29,996 bases of DNA from a virus (IMGVR_UViG_3300037517_001803:1-29996); one strand, 5' to 3'. Positions 19,453-26,271 are shown, counted from the stretch's first letter. A program made the numbers and translations. The notes: generated by a model not told the origin, from the letters alone.

Positions 19453-19477
19453 TTTAAATTCAAGCCCATCGTATCCT
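19449..19477 (+). promoter_or_regulatory. TTAAT-class promoter
   Basis: TTGATT, 17-bp spacer starting TAAATTCA, TATCCT. Contains the stop of the upstream gene. Confidence 0.85.
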
Positions 19478-19505
19478 CTAGTCATAACTGATGAAGGAAG
19501 CACTG

Positions 19506-19688
19506 ATGAACCTCTCTCTCGCTCTTGACTCCGTCCGTTCCAAGTCCGCCTCCGACCTCGCCCGTTACCGCAACCACATCGAGACTGCCGAACGTCTGTT
19601 CCGCATGGGCTTCAAGAACAAGGCTGTTCCTTACCTGACGATGGCCCAGCGTATGGTCGACAGTCGTCTCGTCTACTTCGTCAAATAG
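19506..19688 (+). CDS. Hypothetical protein (60 aa)
   Basis: MNLSLALDSVRSKSASDLARYRNHIETAERLFRMGFKNKAVPYLTMAQRMVDSRLVYFVK: basic helical protein. ATG at 19506 with GGAAG upstream; an ATG five codons earlier is within the leader string ATAACTGATG. Single-gene cassette. Confidence 0.65.
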   Translation: MNLSLALDSVRSKSASDLARYRNHIETAERLFRMGFKNKAVPYLTMAQRMVDSRLVYFVK

Positions 19689-19691
19689 TGC

Positions 19692-19720
19692 TTGATTTAA
19701 ATTCAAGTCGACCGTAGTAT
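19692..19720 (+). promoter_or_regulatory. TTAAT-class promoter
   Basis: TTGATT, 17-bp spacer starting TAAATTCA, TAGTAT. Its first 18 bp are identical to the promoter at 19449. Confidence 0.85.
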
Positions 19721-19751
19721 GAGAACATAACTGATGGAAAGGAACTACTCT

Positions 19752-19994
19752 ATGGCTTCTCCCGCTCCCCGCACCCTCGTCGAACTCCAAAACGCCATCG
19801 CCCTCGCCCGCGAAGCCTACGTGATCCTGGACCAGGAGCTGGTTCGCACCCAGGACGAGGACTTCGGTAAGCTTTCGGATCAGGCTTTCGACCTGCTCCA
19901 GGCTCTCCGTGCCAAGCTGGATGAGCGCGAGGTAGGCACTGGCTACGGCTGGGTCGTGCCCCAGACCATCAAGATCTCCAACGTGGAGGCTTGA
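19752..19994 (+). CDS. Hypothetical protein (80 aa)
   Basis: MASPAPRTLVELQNAIALAREAYVILDQELVRTQDEDFGKLSDQAFDLLQALRAKLDEREVGTGYGWVVPQTIKISNVEA: two or three helices then a short C-terminal strand; GTGYGWVVP is distinctive. ATG at 19752 with AAAGGA eight bases upstream. First of five genes in the transcript to about 20488. Not recognised. Confidence 0.7.
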   Translation: MASPAPRTLVELQNAIALAREAYVILDQELVRTQDEDFGKLSDQAFDLLQALRAKLDEREVGTGYGWVVPQTIKISNVEA

Positions 19995-19997
19995 TCC

Positions 19998-20081
19998 ATG
20001 AACACCAACCACCTCATCCTCGCGGCTGCCATCTTCTTTACCATCATGGTGATCGCCCAAGCTGCTACCACTCTGCTCTAG
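19998..20081 (+). CDS. Single-TM micro-protein (27 aa)
   Basis: Product MNTNHLILAAAIFFTIMVIA-QAATTLL: a single hydrophobic helix. SD GGAGG eight bases before ATG; ATG three bases after the previous stop. A membrane peptide of unknown role. Confidence 0.6.
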   Translation: MNTNHLILAAAIFFTIMVIAQAATTLL

Positions 20082-20090
20082 GAGAGACCA

Positions 20091-20276
20091 ATGTTCAAGT
20101 CCTACCGTGATGACCCCGAACGTCGTATCGAACGCATCGTCGAGCTCGAGTATGACCAGCTGGACCGTCGCCTGACCAACCACGAGATCGACCAGGCTAC
20201 GTACAACAAGGAAGCGAAGCTCATCGATGAGTGGGCTCGTGAGATGTATGATGAGATGTACGATCGATATGAATGA
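20091..20276 (+). CDS. Hypothetical helical protein (61 aa)
   Basis: MFKSYRDDPERRIERIVELEYDQLDRRLTNHEIDQATYNKEAKLIDEWAREMYDEMYDRYE. The R.eRiie.E...Ld..l..geidqa.Y..E...ld.Wa...Y pattern recurs in phage small proteins; coiled helical hairpin. SD GGAG. Unknown role. Confidence 0.75.
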   Translation: MFKSYRDDPERRIERIVELEYDQLDRRLTNHEIDQATYNKEAKLIDEWAREMYDEMYDRYE

Positions 20277-20287
20277 GGTGTATTCTA

Positions 20288-20488
20288 ATGGCAACGCGAT
20301 ATTACGTCAATGGCGAGGATGAGCCCATCTGGTGCATCACTGCGATGACAAAGGGTGGAGCATGGGTGCTCGCAAAGCAGTATGTGAAGATGGGCTCGAA
20401 GCTCGTCGAGGAGCCCATGGAGCGCGATGACTCCGTGTGGGTCGTCATGGTCACGAATCCGTTCCTGGATGCTGCATCTTCCTCCTGA
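20288..20488 (+). CDS. Hypothetical protein (66 aa)
   Basis: MATRYYVNGEDEPIWCITAMTKGGAWVLAKQYVKMGSKLVEEPMERDDSVWVVMVTNPFLDAASSS: beta-alpha-beta layout. ATG at 20288 with GAGGTG seven bases upstream. Last gene of its transcript, followed by two hairpins. Confidence 0.7.
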   Translation: MATRYYVNGEDEPIWCITAMTKGGAWVLAKQYVKMGSKLVEEPMERDDSVWVVMVTNPFLDAASSS

Positions 20489-20549
20489 CAATGTCGGGGA
20501 GGGGGGATGTTGTAGCATTCGGGACTCCTCAGTTCCTCCGGGACCTGAG
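20481..20549 (+). other. Pair of hairpins after the small-gene array
   Basis: Hairpin 1 (20481-20502): CCTCC...GAC-AAT-GTC...GGAGG. Hairpin 2 (20528-20549): CTCAG-T-TCC-TCCG-GGA-C-CTGAG, closed by a C(UCCG)G UNCG-class tetraloop. Neither has a U-tract; they may stabilise the mRNA 3' end or belong to a structured RNA. The rest of 20550-20700 shows nothing I recognise. Confidence 0.5.
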
Positions 20550-20702
20550 TAAGGATCGTTCGACTTGTTTATTCCACACCAGCGACGAGCACCGACAAAC
20601 ACCAAAACTCCAGTAGCTTTTCATCAACTTTTTATAAAAAAAATCCGCGAAAAATTTTTCTGATTCTCTAACTTCAATGTATGAGTATTTTGAAGAAATA
20701 CC

Positions 20703-20731
20703 TTGACAATAATTCGTAACATTGGTATAAT
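20703..20731 (+). promoter_or_regulatory. TTAAT-class promoter, perfect consensus
   Basis: TTGACA, 17-bp spacer starting ATAATTCG, TATAAT. Drives the overlapping operon 20765-23291. Confidence 0.92.
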
Positions 20732-20764
20732 CACTAGTGTACCCATGATGATAAGGATAGATTG

Positions 20765-20977
20765 ATGACTAATGAGTTTGATCATGTAGACTTGAACGAG
20801 TTTACTGTGAACGACTTTACTCATGAGTTTTACTTGGATCTACACAGTTTGGTAGGTGTTGATGCAGTTACAGAGTTTGGATTACTCTTGAAGGAAAAGA
20901 AACCAAGCTTGTACTTTGAGTATCTGGTCAGGTTACAGGAATACTATTGGAGAGTGAGAGATGAGACCACAGTATAA
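20765..20977 (+). CDS. Hypothetical protein (70 aa)
   Basis: MTNEFDHVDLNEFTVNDFTHEFYLDLHSLVGVDAVTEFGLLLKEKKPSLYFEYLVRLQEYYWRVRDETTV: acidic, helical. ATG with AAGGAT six bases upstream. First gene of the operon; 17-bp overlap with the next. Not recognised. Confidence 0.7.
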   Translation: MTNEFDHVDLNEFTVNDFTHEFYLDLHSLVGVDAVTEFGLLLKEKKPSLYFEYLVRLQEYYWRVRDETTV

Positions 20978-21158
20978 GATTGTTAAGAAGATGGGCGTGC
21001 ATGTTATGCGATACTATGCATACAAGCGATGGTTGGGAGTGTTTTGGCGATCTCTTGGTTGGGAATTTGAGCTTGAAGGAGCAGAGAAGCTGATTCGTGA
21101 AGATCGCGATGAGGTAGCCAAGAGAAAGATCAAGCCTGAGATCGTAGGGTATTACTGA
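20961..21158 (+). CDS. Hypothetical protein (65 aa)
   Basis: MRPQYKIVKKMGVHVMRYYAYKRWLGVFWRSLGWEFELEGAEKLIREDRDEVAKRKIKPEIVGYY. The Y.IV.k.g..y.v......lgvFWr.l.......eeAe..I..Dr pattern is a common small-phage-protein type, with a strand-strand-helix layout. SD GAGAG. Its stop overlaps the next ATG by one base (TGATG). Confidence 0.75.
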   Translation: MRPQYKIVKKMGVHVMRYYAYKRWLGVFWRSLGWEFELEGAEKLIREDRDEVAKRKIKPEIVGYY

Positions 21159-21442
21159 TGACCGAGTATAAGAAGATACGTGAAGATATCTATGAAAAGC
21201 ACAGTAAGTCATTTGAGAAGTTGCATATGAGTGAGATTAAAGAACAACTCTATAAAGATACAGATGTAAGGGTTATTGATCAGCGTATTGGTGTGGGTAT
21301 TGGTGGATTGAATACTGTTATTCGTTTGTATCATAAGCCCACTGGTATTCTTATTGAGATGCCAAGGGTAAATAGAAGTAAATATCATGATAAGGTATTG
21401 GCATTTGAGATGCTTGAATATGCACTGACAGGAGTGAAGTGA
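21158..21442 (+). CDS. Release-factor-like domain with GGL instead of GGQ (94 aa)
   Basis: Residues 44-90 (IGVGIGGLNTVIRLYHKPTG..IEMPRVNRSKYHDKVLAFEMLEYAL) parallel domain 3 of class I release factors (GxGGQ...T.saVRitH.PTGivv.cq.eRSq..Nk..Al..L). PTG and RSK-like basic block are kept, spaced as in RF domain 3, but the catalytic GGQ reads GGL and the usual HVNKT insert is shortened. The N-terminal 40 residues are helical. Either a catalytically dead ribosome-binding protein or a diverged fold; no codon-recognition domain is present. The stop overlaps the next ATG. Confidence 0.6.
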   Translation: MTEYKKIREDIYEKHSKSFEKLHMSEIKEQLYKDTDVRVIDQRIGVGIGGLNTVIRLYHKPTGILIEMPRVNRSKYHDKVLAFEMLEYALTGVK

Positions 21443-21720
21443 TGAGTGATATTGTAGAACGATTGAGGCAGTTAGAAGTTAATGAGCTTTCTACTCATCC
21501 TCTTGGGATGTTAGATGAAGCCGCTAATGAGATTGAGCAGAACCGTATCGATCTTGAGGAATACAGGCTTGACGTTGAGCAGCTGCGGGCGGTAGTAGAA
21601 GCTGCTGATAAATTGCGAAACGGTATTCGTGCTGCGGGTGTGAAAAGAATGCCTGAACTTTACTTGGTGGTTATGGCCTTTGATGCCGCCCGTGCTGCAC
21701 TGTCAGGAGACAAGCAATGA
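21442..21720 (+). CDS. Helical protein, MSDIVERLR type (92 aa)
   Basis: MSDIVERLRQLEVNELSTHPLGMLDEAANEIEQNRIDLEEYRLDVEQLRAVVEAADKLRNGIRAAGVKRMPELYLVVMAFDAARAALSGDKQ: coiled-coil in the middle. Start mSDIverLR...........l.EAAdeIe is typical of phage/prophage accessory proteins of the Ea22/Lar-like kind. SD AGGAG. ATGA overlap with the next gene. Confidence 0.75.
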   Translation: MSDIVERLRQLEVNELSTHPLGMLDEAANEIEQNRIDLEEYRLDVEQLRAVVEAADKLRNGIRAAGVKRMPELYLVVMAFDAARAALSGDKQ

Positions 21721-21986
21721 GTGAGATTATCTATAAGTATGGACCGTTAAGCACGAATGGCGAAACTATAGAATTCAATGGCACTCCTGTCCATGTTGGT
21801 TATCAAGATCGCGGCTTTGCCCATGCTGATTATGCAGTTTTTATCTGGTGTAAGCTAGATATGAATTATCCCATTCATACCAGGAAGTATGCTCGTATCG
21901 TACCGACCGGAGAGTCGTTTAACGGTAAGTATATCGGTACAGTCGTGATGCCTTCTGGTCTGGTTTGGCATGTGGTGGAGGTGTAA
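21717..21986 (+). CDS. DUF7352-like small protein (89 aa)
   Basis: MSEIIYKYGPLSTNGETIEFNGTPVHVGYQDRGFAHADYAVFIWCKLDMN...RIVPTGESFNGKYIGTVVMPSGLVWHVVEV. This agrees with a widespread phage family (DUF7352 as I recall it): YKY.l......I.......vhV..Q.g...iW..vd.......r...vgTG......YiGT......lVwHvfe. Beta-rich; function unknown. Confidence 0.75.
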   Translation: MSEIIYKYGPLSTNGETIEFNGTPVHVGYQDRGFAHADYAVFIWCKLDMNYPIHTRKYARIVPTGESFNGKYIGTVVMPSGLVWHVVEV

Positions 21987-22181
21987 ATGTTAGTAGGTGA
22001 ACCCTGTGTGGGGATAGTCTATAAGAAGAAAGATGGTAGTACGTTTACCGAGTGGTACCACAATCTTCGTATCGGGTGGCATACTCCGCCCGAGATTTGG
22101 GTAGAGCGGGCATTGTATTTCTCTAAAGTTTCACCTATTAACATGTGGCCCAAGCCTATGGCTGTTGTGAGGAGTAAGTGA
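21987..22181 (+). CDS. Hypothetical protein (64 aa)
   Basis: MLVGEPCVGIVYKKKDGSTFTEWYHNLRIGWHTPPEIWVERALYFSKVSPINMWPKPMAVVRSK: beta-rich. SD GTGGAGGTG before ATG, directly after the previous TAA. Stop overlaps the next ATG (TGATG). Not recognised. Confidence 0.65.
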   Translation: MLVGEPCVGIVYKKKDGSTFTEWYHNLRIGWHTPPEIWVERALYFSKVSPINMWPKPMAVVRSK

Positions 22182-22372
22182 TGGAACCTCTGGCGTATAG
22201 ACCATTGTATAATCAATATAGGACTATTGGTGCGATTATTGAACAAAACGATATCTATAAGATGACAGAACAAGAGTGGCAAACTCGGTGTATGATCCAT
22301 TCTAATGGTAACATGCATCCCATTCAGGCTTTGGATATTTTTCGACAGTTAAAGAGAGAGGCGGGACTATGA
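22181..22372 (+). CDS. Hypothetical protein (63 aa)
   Basis: MEPLAYRPLYNQYRTIGAIIEQNDIYKMTEQEWQTRCMIHSNGNMHPIQALDIFRQLKREAGL: helical. SD AGGAG. It overlaps the next gene (ATGA). Not recognised. Confidence 0.65.
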   Translation: MEPLAYRPLYNQYRTIGAIIEQNDIYKMTEQEWQTRCMIHSNGNMHPIQALDIFRQLKREAGL

Positions 22373-22725
22373 GCGAAGAAGTTAAGAAGGCGTTTTGGGA
22401 TCATCAGGAAGAGTTCATTCAGAAGATGCAAGAGATCTCCGAAAAGTACGAAGCCGACTGTAACGAGTATTGGGATAAGCTCTCTTACGAAGATAAGATG
22501 AAGGCATTCTACTCTGTCAGTAAGCGTATCTATCAGGCAGATGTAAAAGATCAAGGCTCTTATCGTCATGCTCTCTATCAGGTGTTCGGTTTTGATGCAG
22601 ATGCCTACGTAGTCGGTATGGAGTGTGGGTACATGGATATCCATAACTACATACAAGAAGGTATCGCATCACATAAAGAATACGTAGAAAGAACCAAGAA
22701 TGAGCATATGTCAGAAGATCTGTAA
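22369..22725 (+). CDS. Conserved phage protein, EYWDKLS type (118 aa)
   Basis: MSEEVKKAFWDHQEEFIQKMQEISEKYEADCNEYWDKLSYEDKMKAFYSVSKRIYQADVKDQGSYRHALYQVFGFDADAYVVGMECGYMDIHNYI. The block WdkLs.ed....F..v..rIy.ae....gsYRhvLY.vFGF...aY..g...GyldIHN.i is one I recognise from many phages; unknown function, probably all-helical. Confidence 0.8.
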   Translation: MSEEVKKAFWDHQEEFIQKMQEISEKYEADCNEYWDKLSYEDKMKAFYSVSKRIYQADVKDQGSYRHALYQVFGFDADAYVVGMECGYMDIHNYIQEGIASHKEYVERTKNEHMSEDL

Positions 22726-22921
22726 GGTAGACGATAGTAACACCTTTTGTGTTGGGTGTGGTAGAACACTAATTGAAATAACAGAATGGTTTACAGCCGA
22801 TAAAGAGCGGAAGATTGAAATCGCTGCTTTTGCTCGTAAGAGAACTAAGAAGCTAAAAGAAGATCCGTTCCCGACTGTTATGGAACTGGACTACCATTAT
22901 AGAGATTATGACAATGATTGA
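22700..22921 (+). CDS. DUF1289-type protein (73 aa)
   Basis: CQKICKVDDSNTFCVGCGRTLIEITEWFTADKERKIEI fits the DUF1289 pattern C..vC..d....C.GCgRT..Ei..W......e+ with Cys at 4, 8, 17 and 20, a presumed zinc site. The family is common in proteobacterial genomes, unknown function. It overlaps the upstream gene by 26 bp and the hydrolase by 14 bp. Confidence 0.85.
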   Translation: MSICQKICKVDDSNTFCVGCGRTLIEITEWFTADKERKIEIAAFARKRTKKLKEDPFPTVMELDYHYRDYDND

Positions 22922-23291
22922 TTGTATTGCAATCGGTGATAGTATCGCAGTAGGAACTGGTAAGGCTCTCAGCTGTGAAGTTCGCGCCCATGTAGGCTGG
23001 CCGAGTGGTAAAATCATTAACCTTGCGAATGGAGCAAAAGCAGAACTTTGCATCATCTCTGCAGGATCTAATGACCCTAACAACCCCAAACTTCTTCTTA
23101 ATCTTAAGACGATTCGTGGTAAGATTGACTGTGTTAAGGTTGTCTGGATCCTTCCTGTTAATCCAAAAGCCTCTTCTGCTGTAAGAAAGGCTGCAGCAGG
23201 AGATAAGGTTGTTAGCTTTACTCCAGGAAAAGATAACGTGCATCCAAAAAATTATAACGTTCTTGCCAAAAAGTGCTTGTCTTTAAATTAA
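22908..23291 (+). CDS. Minimal SGNH/GDSL hydrolase-like protein (127 aa)
   Basis: AIGDSIAVGTG places the catalytic Ser at S12, ISAGSNDP the oxyanion Asn at N55, and KDNVHP the Asp/His dyad at D109/H112, so all SGNH blocks are present in only 127 residues (family members are usually 180-220). A similar compact type exists in alphaproteobacteria. Possible esterase acting on a host glycan or lipid (inference); no signal peptide. The stop lies inside the promoter at 23277. Confidence 0.8.
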   Translation: MTMIDCIAIGDSIAVGTGKALSCEVRAHVGWPSGKIINLANGAKAELCIISAGSNDPNNPKLLLNLKTIRGKIDCVKVVWILPVNPKASSAVRKAAAGDKVVSFTPGKDNVHPKNYNVLAKKCLSLN

Positions 23292-23305
23292 AACAAGAGT
23301 ATTAT
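23277..23305 (+). promoter_or_regulatory. TTAAT-class promoter, drives DUF932 gene
   Basis: TTGTCT, 17-bp spacer starting TTAAATTA, TATTAT. It overlaps the last codons and TAA of the hydrolase gene. Confidence 0.8.
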
Positions 23306-23348
23306 TCTATCTGTAAGTTGAAACAAACCCTCTAGGAGAAAATAGATT

Positions 23349-24308
23349 ATGGCTCACGAAATTGAAATGGTTGGCGATGTTGCTCAGATGGCTTATGCTG
23401 GCAGTGTCCCTTGGCACGGTCTGGGAACTCGCGTCCCGGCAGATCTTACTCCGGAACAGATGCTCGAGGCTGCTGGTCTCGACTGGACCGTAGAAAAGGT
23501 TCCTGCATACTACACTCACAACGACGAACTCTATCAGATCGGTCAGTCGGCTCTCATCCGCTCGCGCGATGGTAAGATGCTGGATGCAGTTTCTGATGAC
23601 TGGAATCCTGTTCAGAACCACACTGCCTTCGAATTCTTTGATGAATACGTTCGTCAGGGTGACATGGAAATGCACACCGCTGGTTCGCTGAAGGGTGGAC
23701 AGATCGTTTGGGGTCTTGCTAAGATCAAGCAGTCTTTCGAACTGTTCAAGGGCGATCAGATCGACTCTTATTTGCTCTTCTCTAACTTCCACAAGTACGG
23801 TTTCTCTACCGACGTACGCTTCACTCCGATCCGTGTTGTTTGTAATAACACTTTGACTCTTTCTCTCTCGAGCAAGGTCGAACGTATGGTGAAGATCTCG
23901 CACCGCAAGCAGTTCAATCCTGGCAATGTCAAGGAAATGCTCGGTATCGCCACTGACAAGCTGACCAAGTACAAGGAAATGGCTTCTTTCCTCGGCTCCA
24001 AGATGGCCAAGGGCGAAGATATCGTCGAGTACTTCAAGCGTGTGTTCCCTGTGACTGGCTCTAACGAGAACAAGACCAAGGAAATCTCCAAGAATGCTCA
24101 GACTGCTCTTGACATTCTTCATACTCAGCCTGGAGCTCAGTACGCCGAAGGCACTTGGTGGCAGCCGTTCAACGCTGTGACCTACATGACCGATCACCTT
24201 GTAGGTCGTACGGCAGACACTCGCCTTACTTCTTCTTGGTACGGCTCTAACAAGAGCCTCAAGACTAAGGCTCTTGAACTGGCAGTTGAAATGGCGGAGG
24301 CTGCGTAA
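23349..24308 (+). CDS. DUF932 / phage-plasmid-like protein (319 aa)
   Basis: VPWHGLGTRVPADLTPEQMLEAAGLDWTVEK is the characteristic start of the DUF932 (TIGR03299) family, with FTPIRVVCNNTLTLSL as the second conserved block. Members are in phages, plasmids and bacterial islands; function unknown, often strongly expressed. Good promoter and SD AGGAG upstream. Length is as expected (about 310-340). Confidence 0.93.
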   Translation: MAHEIEMVGDVAQMAYAGSVPWHGLGTRVPADLTPEQMLEAAGLDWTVEKVPAYYTHNDELYQIGQSALIRSRDGKMLDAVSDDWNPVQNHTAFEFFDEYVRQGDMEMHTAGSLKGGQIVWGLAKIKQSFELFKGDQIDSYLLFSNFHKYGFSTDVRFTPIRVVCNNTLTLSLSSKVERMVKISHRKQFNPGNVKEMLGIATDKLTKYKEMASFLGSKMAKGEDIVEYFKRVFPVTGSNENKTKEISKNAQTALDILHTQPGAQYAEGTWWQPFNAVTYMTDHLVGRTADTRLTSSWYGSNKSLKTKALELAVEMAEAA

Positions 24309-24352
24309 GCAGTCTCCTTCCCTTTCTTGGAGAAAGTTTCGAGGAAACAATT

Positions 24353-24790
24353 ATGGAACTTATCGGCGTCGGCTATCAAGATTATCGCAAAAAGCACAGC
24401 GATATTAAAAATGAAAAGAAGGGAATGGAACGATACTTGATCTATTTTGGTAGAGCACATGTTATCGACCATGAAACGAATACTGCTGCACGTGGTCCGT
24501 TAAAAATTGGTAGGGGTAAGTGGGCTACTGCTCTAATGCGAGGTCGTAATCAACCCGGAATAGATTTTCGTATTTACGCTGAAATTATTCTTGGCACTAA
24601 TGAACAAACGTATTTGGCTGAAGAAATCGTAAAAGATGTTCTTGGTCATAAGAACATCCCTATGTCACAAGGACAACAGGAACTTTATGATATTAAGGAT
24701 TCGGAGTTGAAGAAAGTGGTCAATACTATTGTTGAAGTAATTAGGGCTGAAACTGAATTTGAACCACTTGAAATTAACTATTTCCTTTAA
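24353..24790 (+). CDS. GIY-YIG/T5orf172-like protein (145 aa)
   Basis: YLIYFGRAH...RGPLKIGRGKWATALMRGRNQPGIDFRIYAEIILGTNEQTYLAEEIVKDVL resembles the T5orf172/GIY-YIG superfamily core, with YLIYFGR as GIY-like strand, KIGR as YIG-like, R near 60 and a Glu (AEE). I also know this as a small T4-like phage protein. Nuclease activity is not certain. SD GAGGAAAC upstream of ATG. Confidence 0.7.
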   Translation: MELIGVGYQDYRKKHSDIKNEKKGMERYLIYFGRAHVIDHETNTAARGPLKIGRGKWATALMRGRNQPGIDFRIYAEIILGTNEQTYLAEEIVKDVLGHKNIPMSQGQQELYDIKDSELKKVVNTIVEVIRAETEFEPLEINYFL

Positions 24791-24809
24791 TTAAAAAGTA
24801 TAGTAATAT
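24781..24809 (+). promoter_or_regulatory. TTAAT-class promoter with degenerate -35
   Basis: TTTCCT, 17-bp spacer starting TTAATTAA, TAATAT. The octamer and spacing are kept although the -35 has lost TTG. Contains the TAA of the upstream gene. Confidence 0.65.
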
Positions 24810-24835
24810 TACTGTATAGTTTGAAAGGAACCACT

Positions 24836-25963
24836 ATGGCTCGTCGTCCATCTCTCATTCCCAAGACTAAGAAGAAGGTTCGTTCCACCAAGACCGAATC
24901 TTATCTTGTCAATCAGAAGTATCTGGGCGACGAACCTATCTTTGCGAAAGGCAAGGACACAAGTATCTCTCGCGCATTTAATTGGTATAATGTGATGTGT
25001 GATGTGAACGATGCGCGAGAGTACACTGTAGAATATTTTAAGAACATCGGTAATACAGAAATGGTTAAGGTCGCTAAGGCGATCCCTGACAAACTGTTCC
25101 CGATGACGAGCGCATGGGTGTTTCGCATGCTCGCGCGAGGGGCGCAGTTTGATGATGAATTTATTTCGCGTGCTGTTGATCGTTTGCGCGCTATCAAGTC
25201 TAACGGTGAAAACACTGTTGATGATATTGCTGAAAGCAAACCCTCCAATGTAATTAACATTCAAGATCGTATTCGCGACAAGGCTTCTGATCTTATTGGT
25301 GATGTTGAAGAACTGCTAGACAAGGGCGAAGAATTTTCTCTCTATGACTGGCTCAGGTCGAATGAGATTCCTGCTACTTATGCACCTCGCATTGCTGCGT
25401 ATTATGCGCCAGTGCTTGCCGAGCTCATTGAAGCTGCTGAAGGGAAAGATCCGCAGCTGAAAGAAGGCTACAAGCATTACACCAAGAAGCAGCTTGAAGC
25501 TCGCGTTCTGTTCTTCAACAACCTGATTGAAGATGCAGAACGTTACACTGATATAACCAAGAAAACTCGTAAGCCCCGTAAGCCTCGTACGATTTCGGTA
25601 GAAAAGAAGTTGAAGCATTTCAAGTATCAAAAGGAAGACAGCAACTATAAGATTGCTTCTGTAAACCCTGAAAAAATTATTGGATCTCAGGAGCTTTGGA
25701 CCTTTAATACTAAGTACAAGACTCTTACGGTATTTCGTGCTATTGATCGTGGTGGTTTGCAAGTTAAAGGAACCAGCATTGTAAATTATGATGATAACAA
25801 CTCTGTTACAAAGCGCACAGGCAGAAAGCCTGAGTACTATGTTGATCGAGTTTTGAATGGAGGTAAGGTGATTCTCAGGAAGTTGATGGACGAACTGAAG
25901 AATGATGCTCCTTTGTCTTACCGTATTAACGAAAACACTATTATCCTAAAGGTAGTATCATGA
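24836..25963 (+). CDS. Conserved T4-like phage protein (375 aa)
   Basis: ISRAFNWYNVMCDVNDAREYTVEYFKN near the start and, at the C-terminus, IASVNPEKIIGSQELWTFNTKYKTLTVFRAIDRGGLQVKGTSIVNYDDNNSVTKRTGRKPE are blocks I recognise from a protein conserved in T4-like phages of cyanobacteria and alphaproteobacteria. The middle has a basic linker (KKTRKPRKPRTISVEKK). Function unknown. ATG at 24836 with AAAGGA upstream. Confidence 0.85.
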   Translation: MARRPSLIPKTKKKVRSTKTESYLVNQKYLGDEPIFAKGKDTSISRAFNWYNVMCDVNDAREYTVEYFKNIGNTEMVKVAKAIPDKLFPMTSAWVFRMLARGAQFDDEFISRAVDRLRAIKSNGENTVDDIAESKPSNVINIQDRIRDKASDLIGDVEELLDKGEEFSLYDWLRSNEIPATYAPRIAAYYAPVLAELIEAAEGKDPQLKEGYKHYTKKQLEARVLFFNNLIEDAERYTDITKKTRKPRKPRTISVEKKLKHFKYQKEDSNYKIASVNPEKIIGSQELWTFNTKYKTLTVFRAIDRGGLQVKGTSIVNYDDNNSVTKRTGRKPEYYVDRVLNGGKVILRKLMDELKNDAPLSYRINENTIILKVVS

Positions 25964-26253
25964 AGAAATTTTTAATCACTGCAGTTGCTCTTGCTACATT
26001 GGTAGTTTCCACCACACCCTCAATGGCAGACAACTCTGAAGAAGTAGCCATCGGCATTCTTGGTGGAGTTGTAGGCGGACTTATCCTTGGTGAGGTTTTA
26101 GAAAAACCTCGTCACTCTCACCCTGTTCGTGTATACGAATATGAAGAACCTTACATGGTTCGCGAGTGTGTAACTAAATATAGACGTTATTACGATTCAA
26201 TGGGTAATCTTGTGCGACGTCCTGTGAAAAGATGTTATTGGGTTTATGAATAA
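25960..26253 (+). CDS. Exported glycine-zipper protein (97 aa)
   Basis: Signal peptide MKKFLITAVALATLVVSTTPSMA (AxA-like site near residue 23), then a glycine-zipper helix IGILGGVVGGLILGEVL, then a basic/aromatic tail YEYEEPYMVRECVTKYRRYYDSMGNLVRRPVKRCYWVYE with two Cys. Such proteins sit in the periplasm or outer membrane of alphaproteobacteria; probably host-derived. The ATG overlaps the previous stop (ATGA). Confidence 0.82.
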   Translation: MKKFLITAVALATLVVSTTPSMADNSEEVAIGILGGVVGGLILGEVLEKPRHSHPVRVYEYEEPYMVRECVTKYRRYYDSMGNLVRRPVKRCYWVYE

Positions 26254-26271
26254 ATAAAAAAAGGATTAGTT

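Noticed and set aside
19482-20294. Minus-strand ORF of 270 codons
   Set aside because: Runs antisense across several plus-strand cassettes and their promoters; composition typical of the complement of GC-rich coding DNA.
20495-20605. Hammerhead-like ribozyme core on the minus strand (CTGAGGAG...CGAA)
   Set aside because: The CUGAUGA and GAAA core bases and the three-helix junction cannot be satisfied.
23307-24350. Long minus-strand ORF (347 codons)
   Set aside because: Antisense to the well-supported DUF932 gene; no family motif and biased low-complexity translation. A frame shadow.
26249-26256. T4-type late promoter (AATAAATA) before TylF, and a similar one near 3277-3287 on the minus strand
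   Set aside because: One or more mismatches to TATAAATA and no repeated context; AT-rich chance matches are likely.
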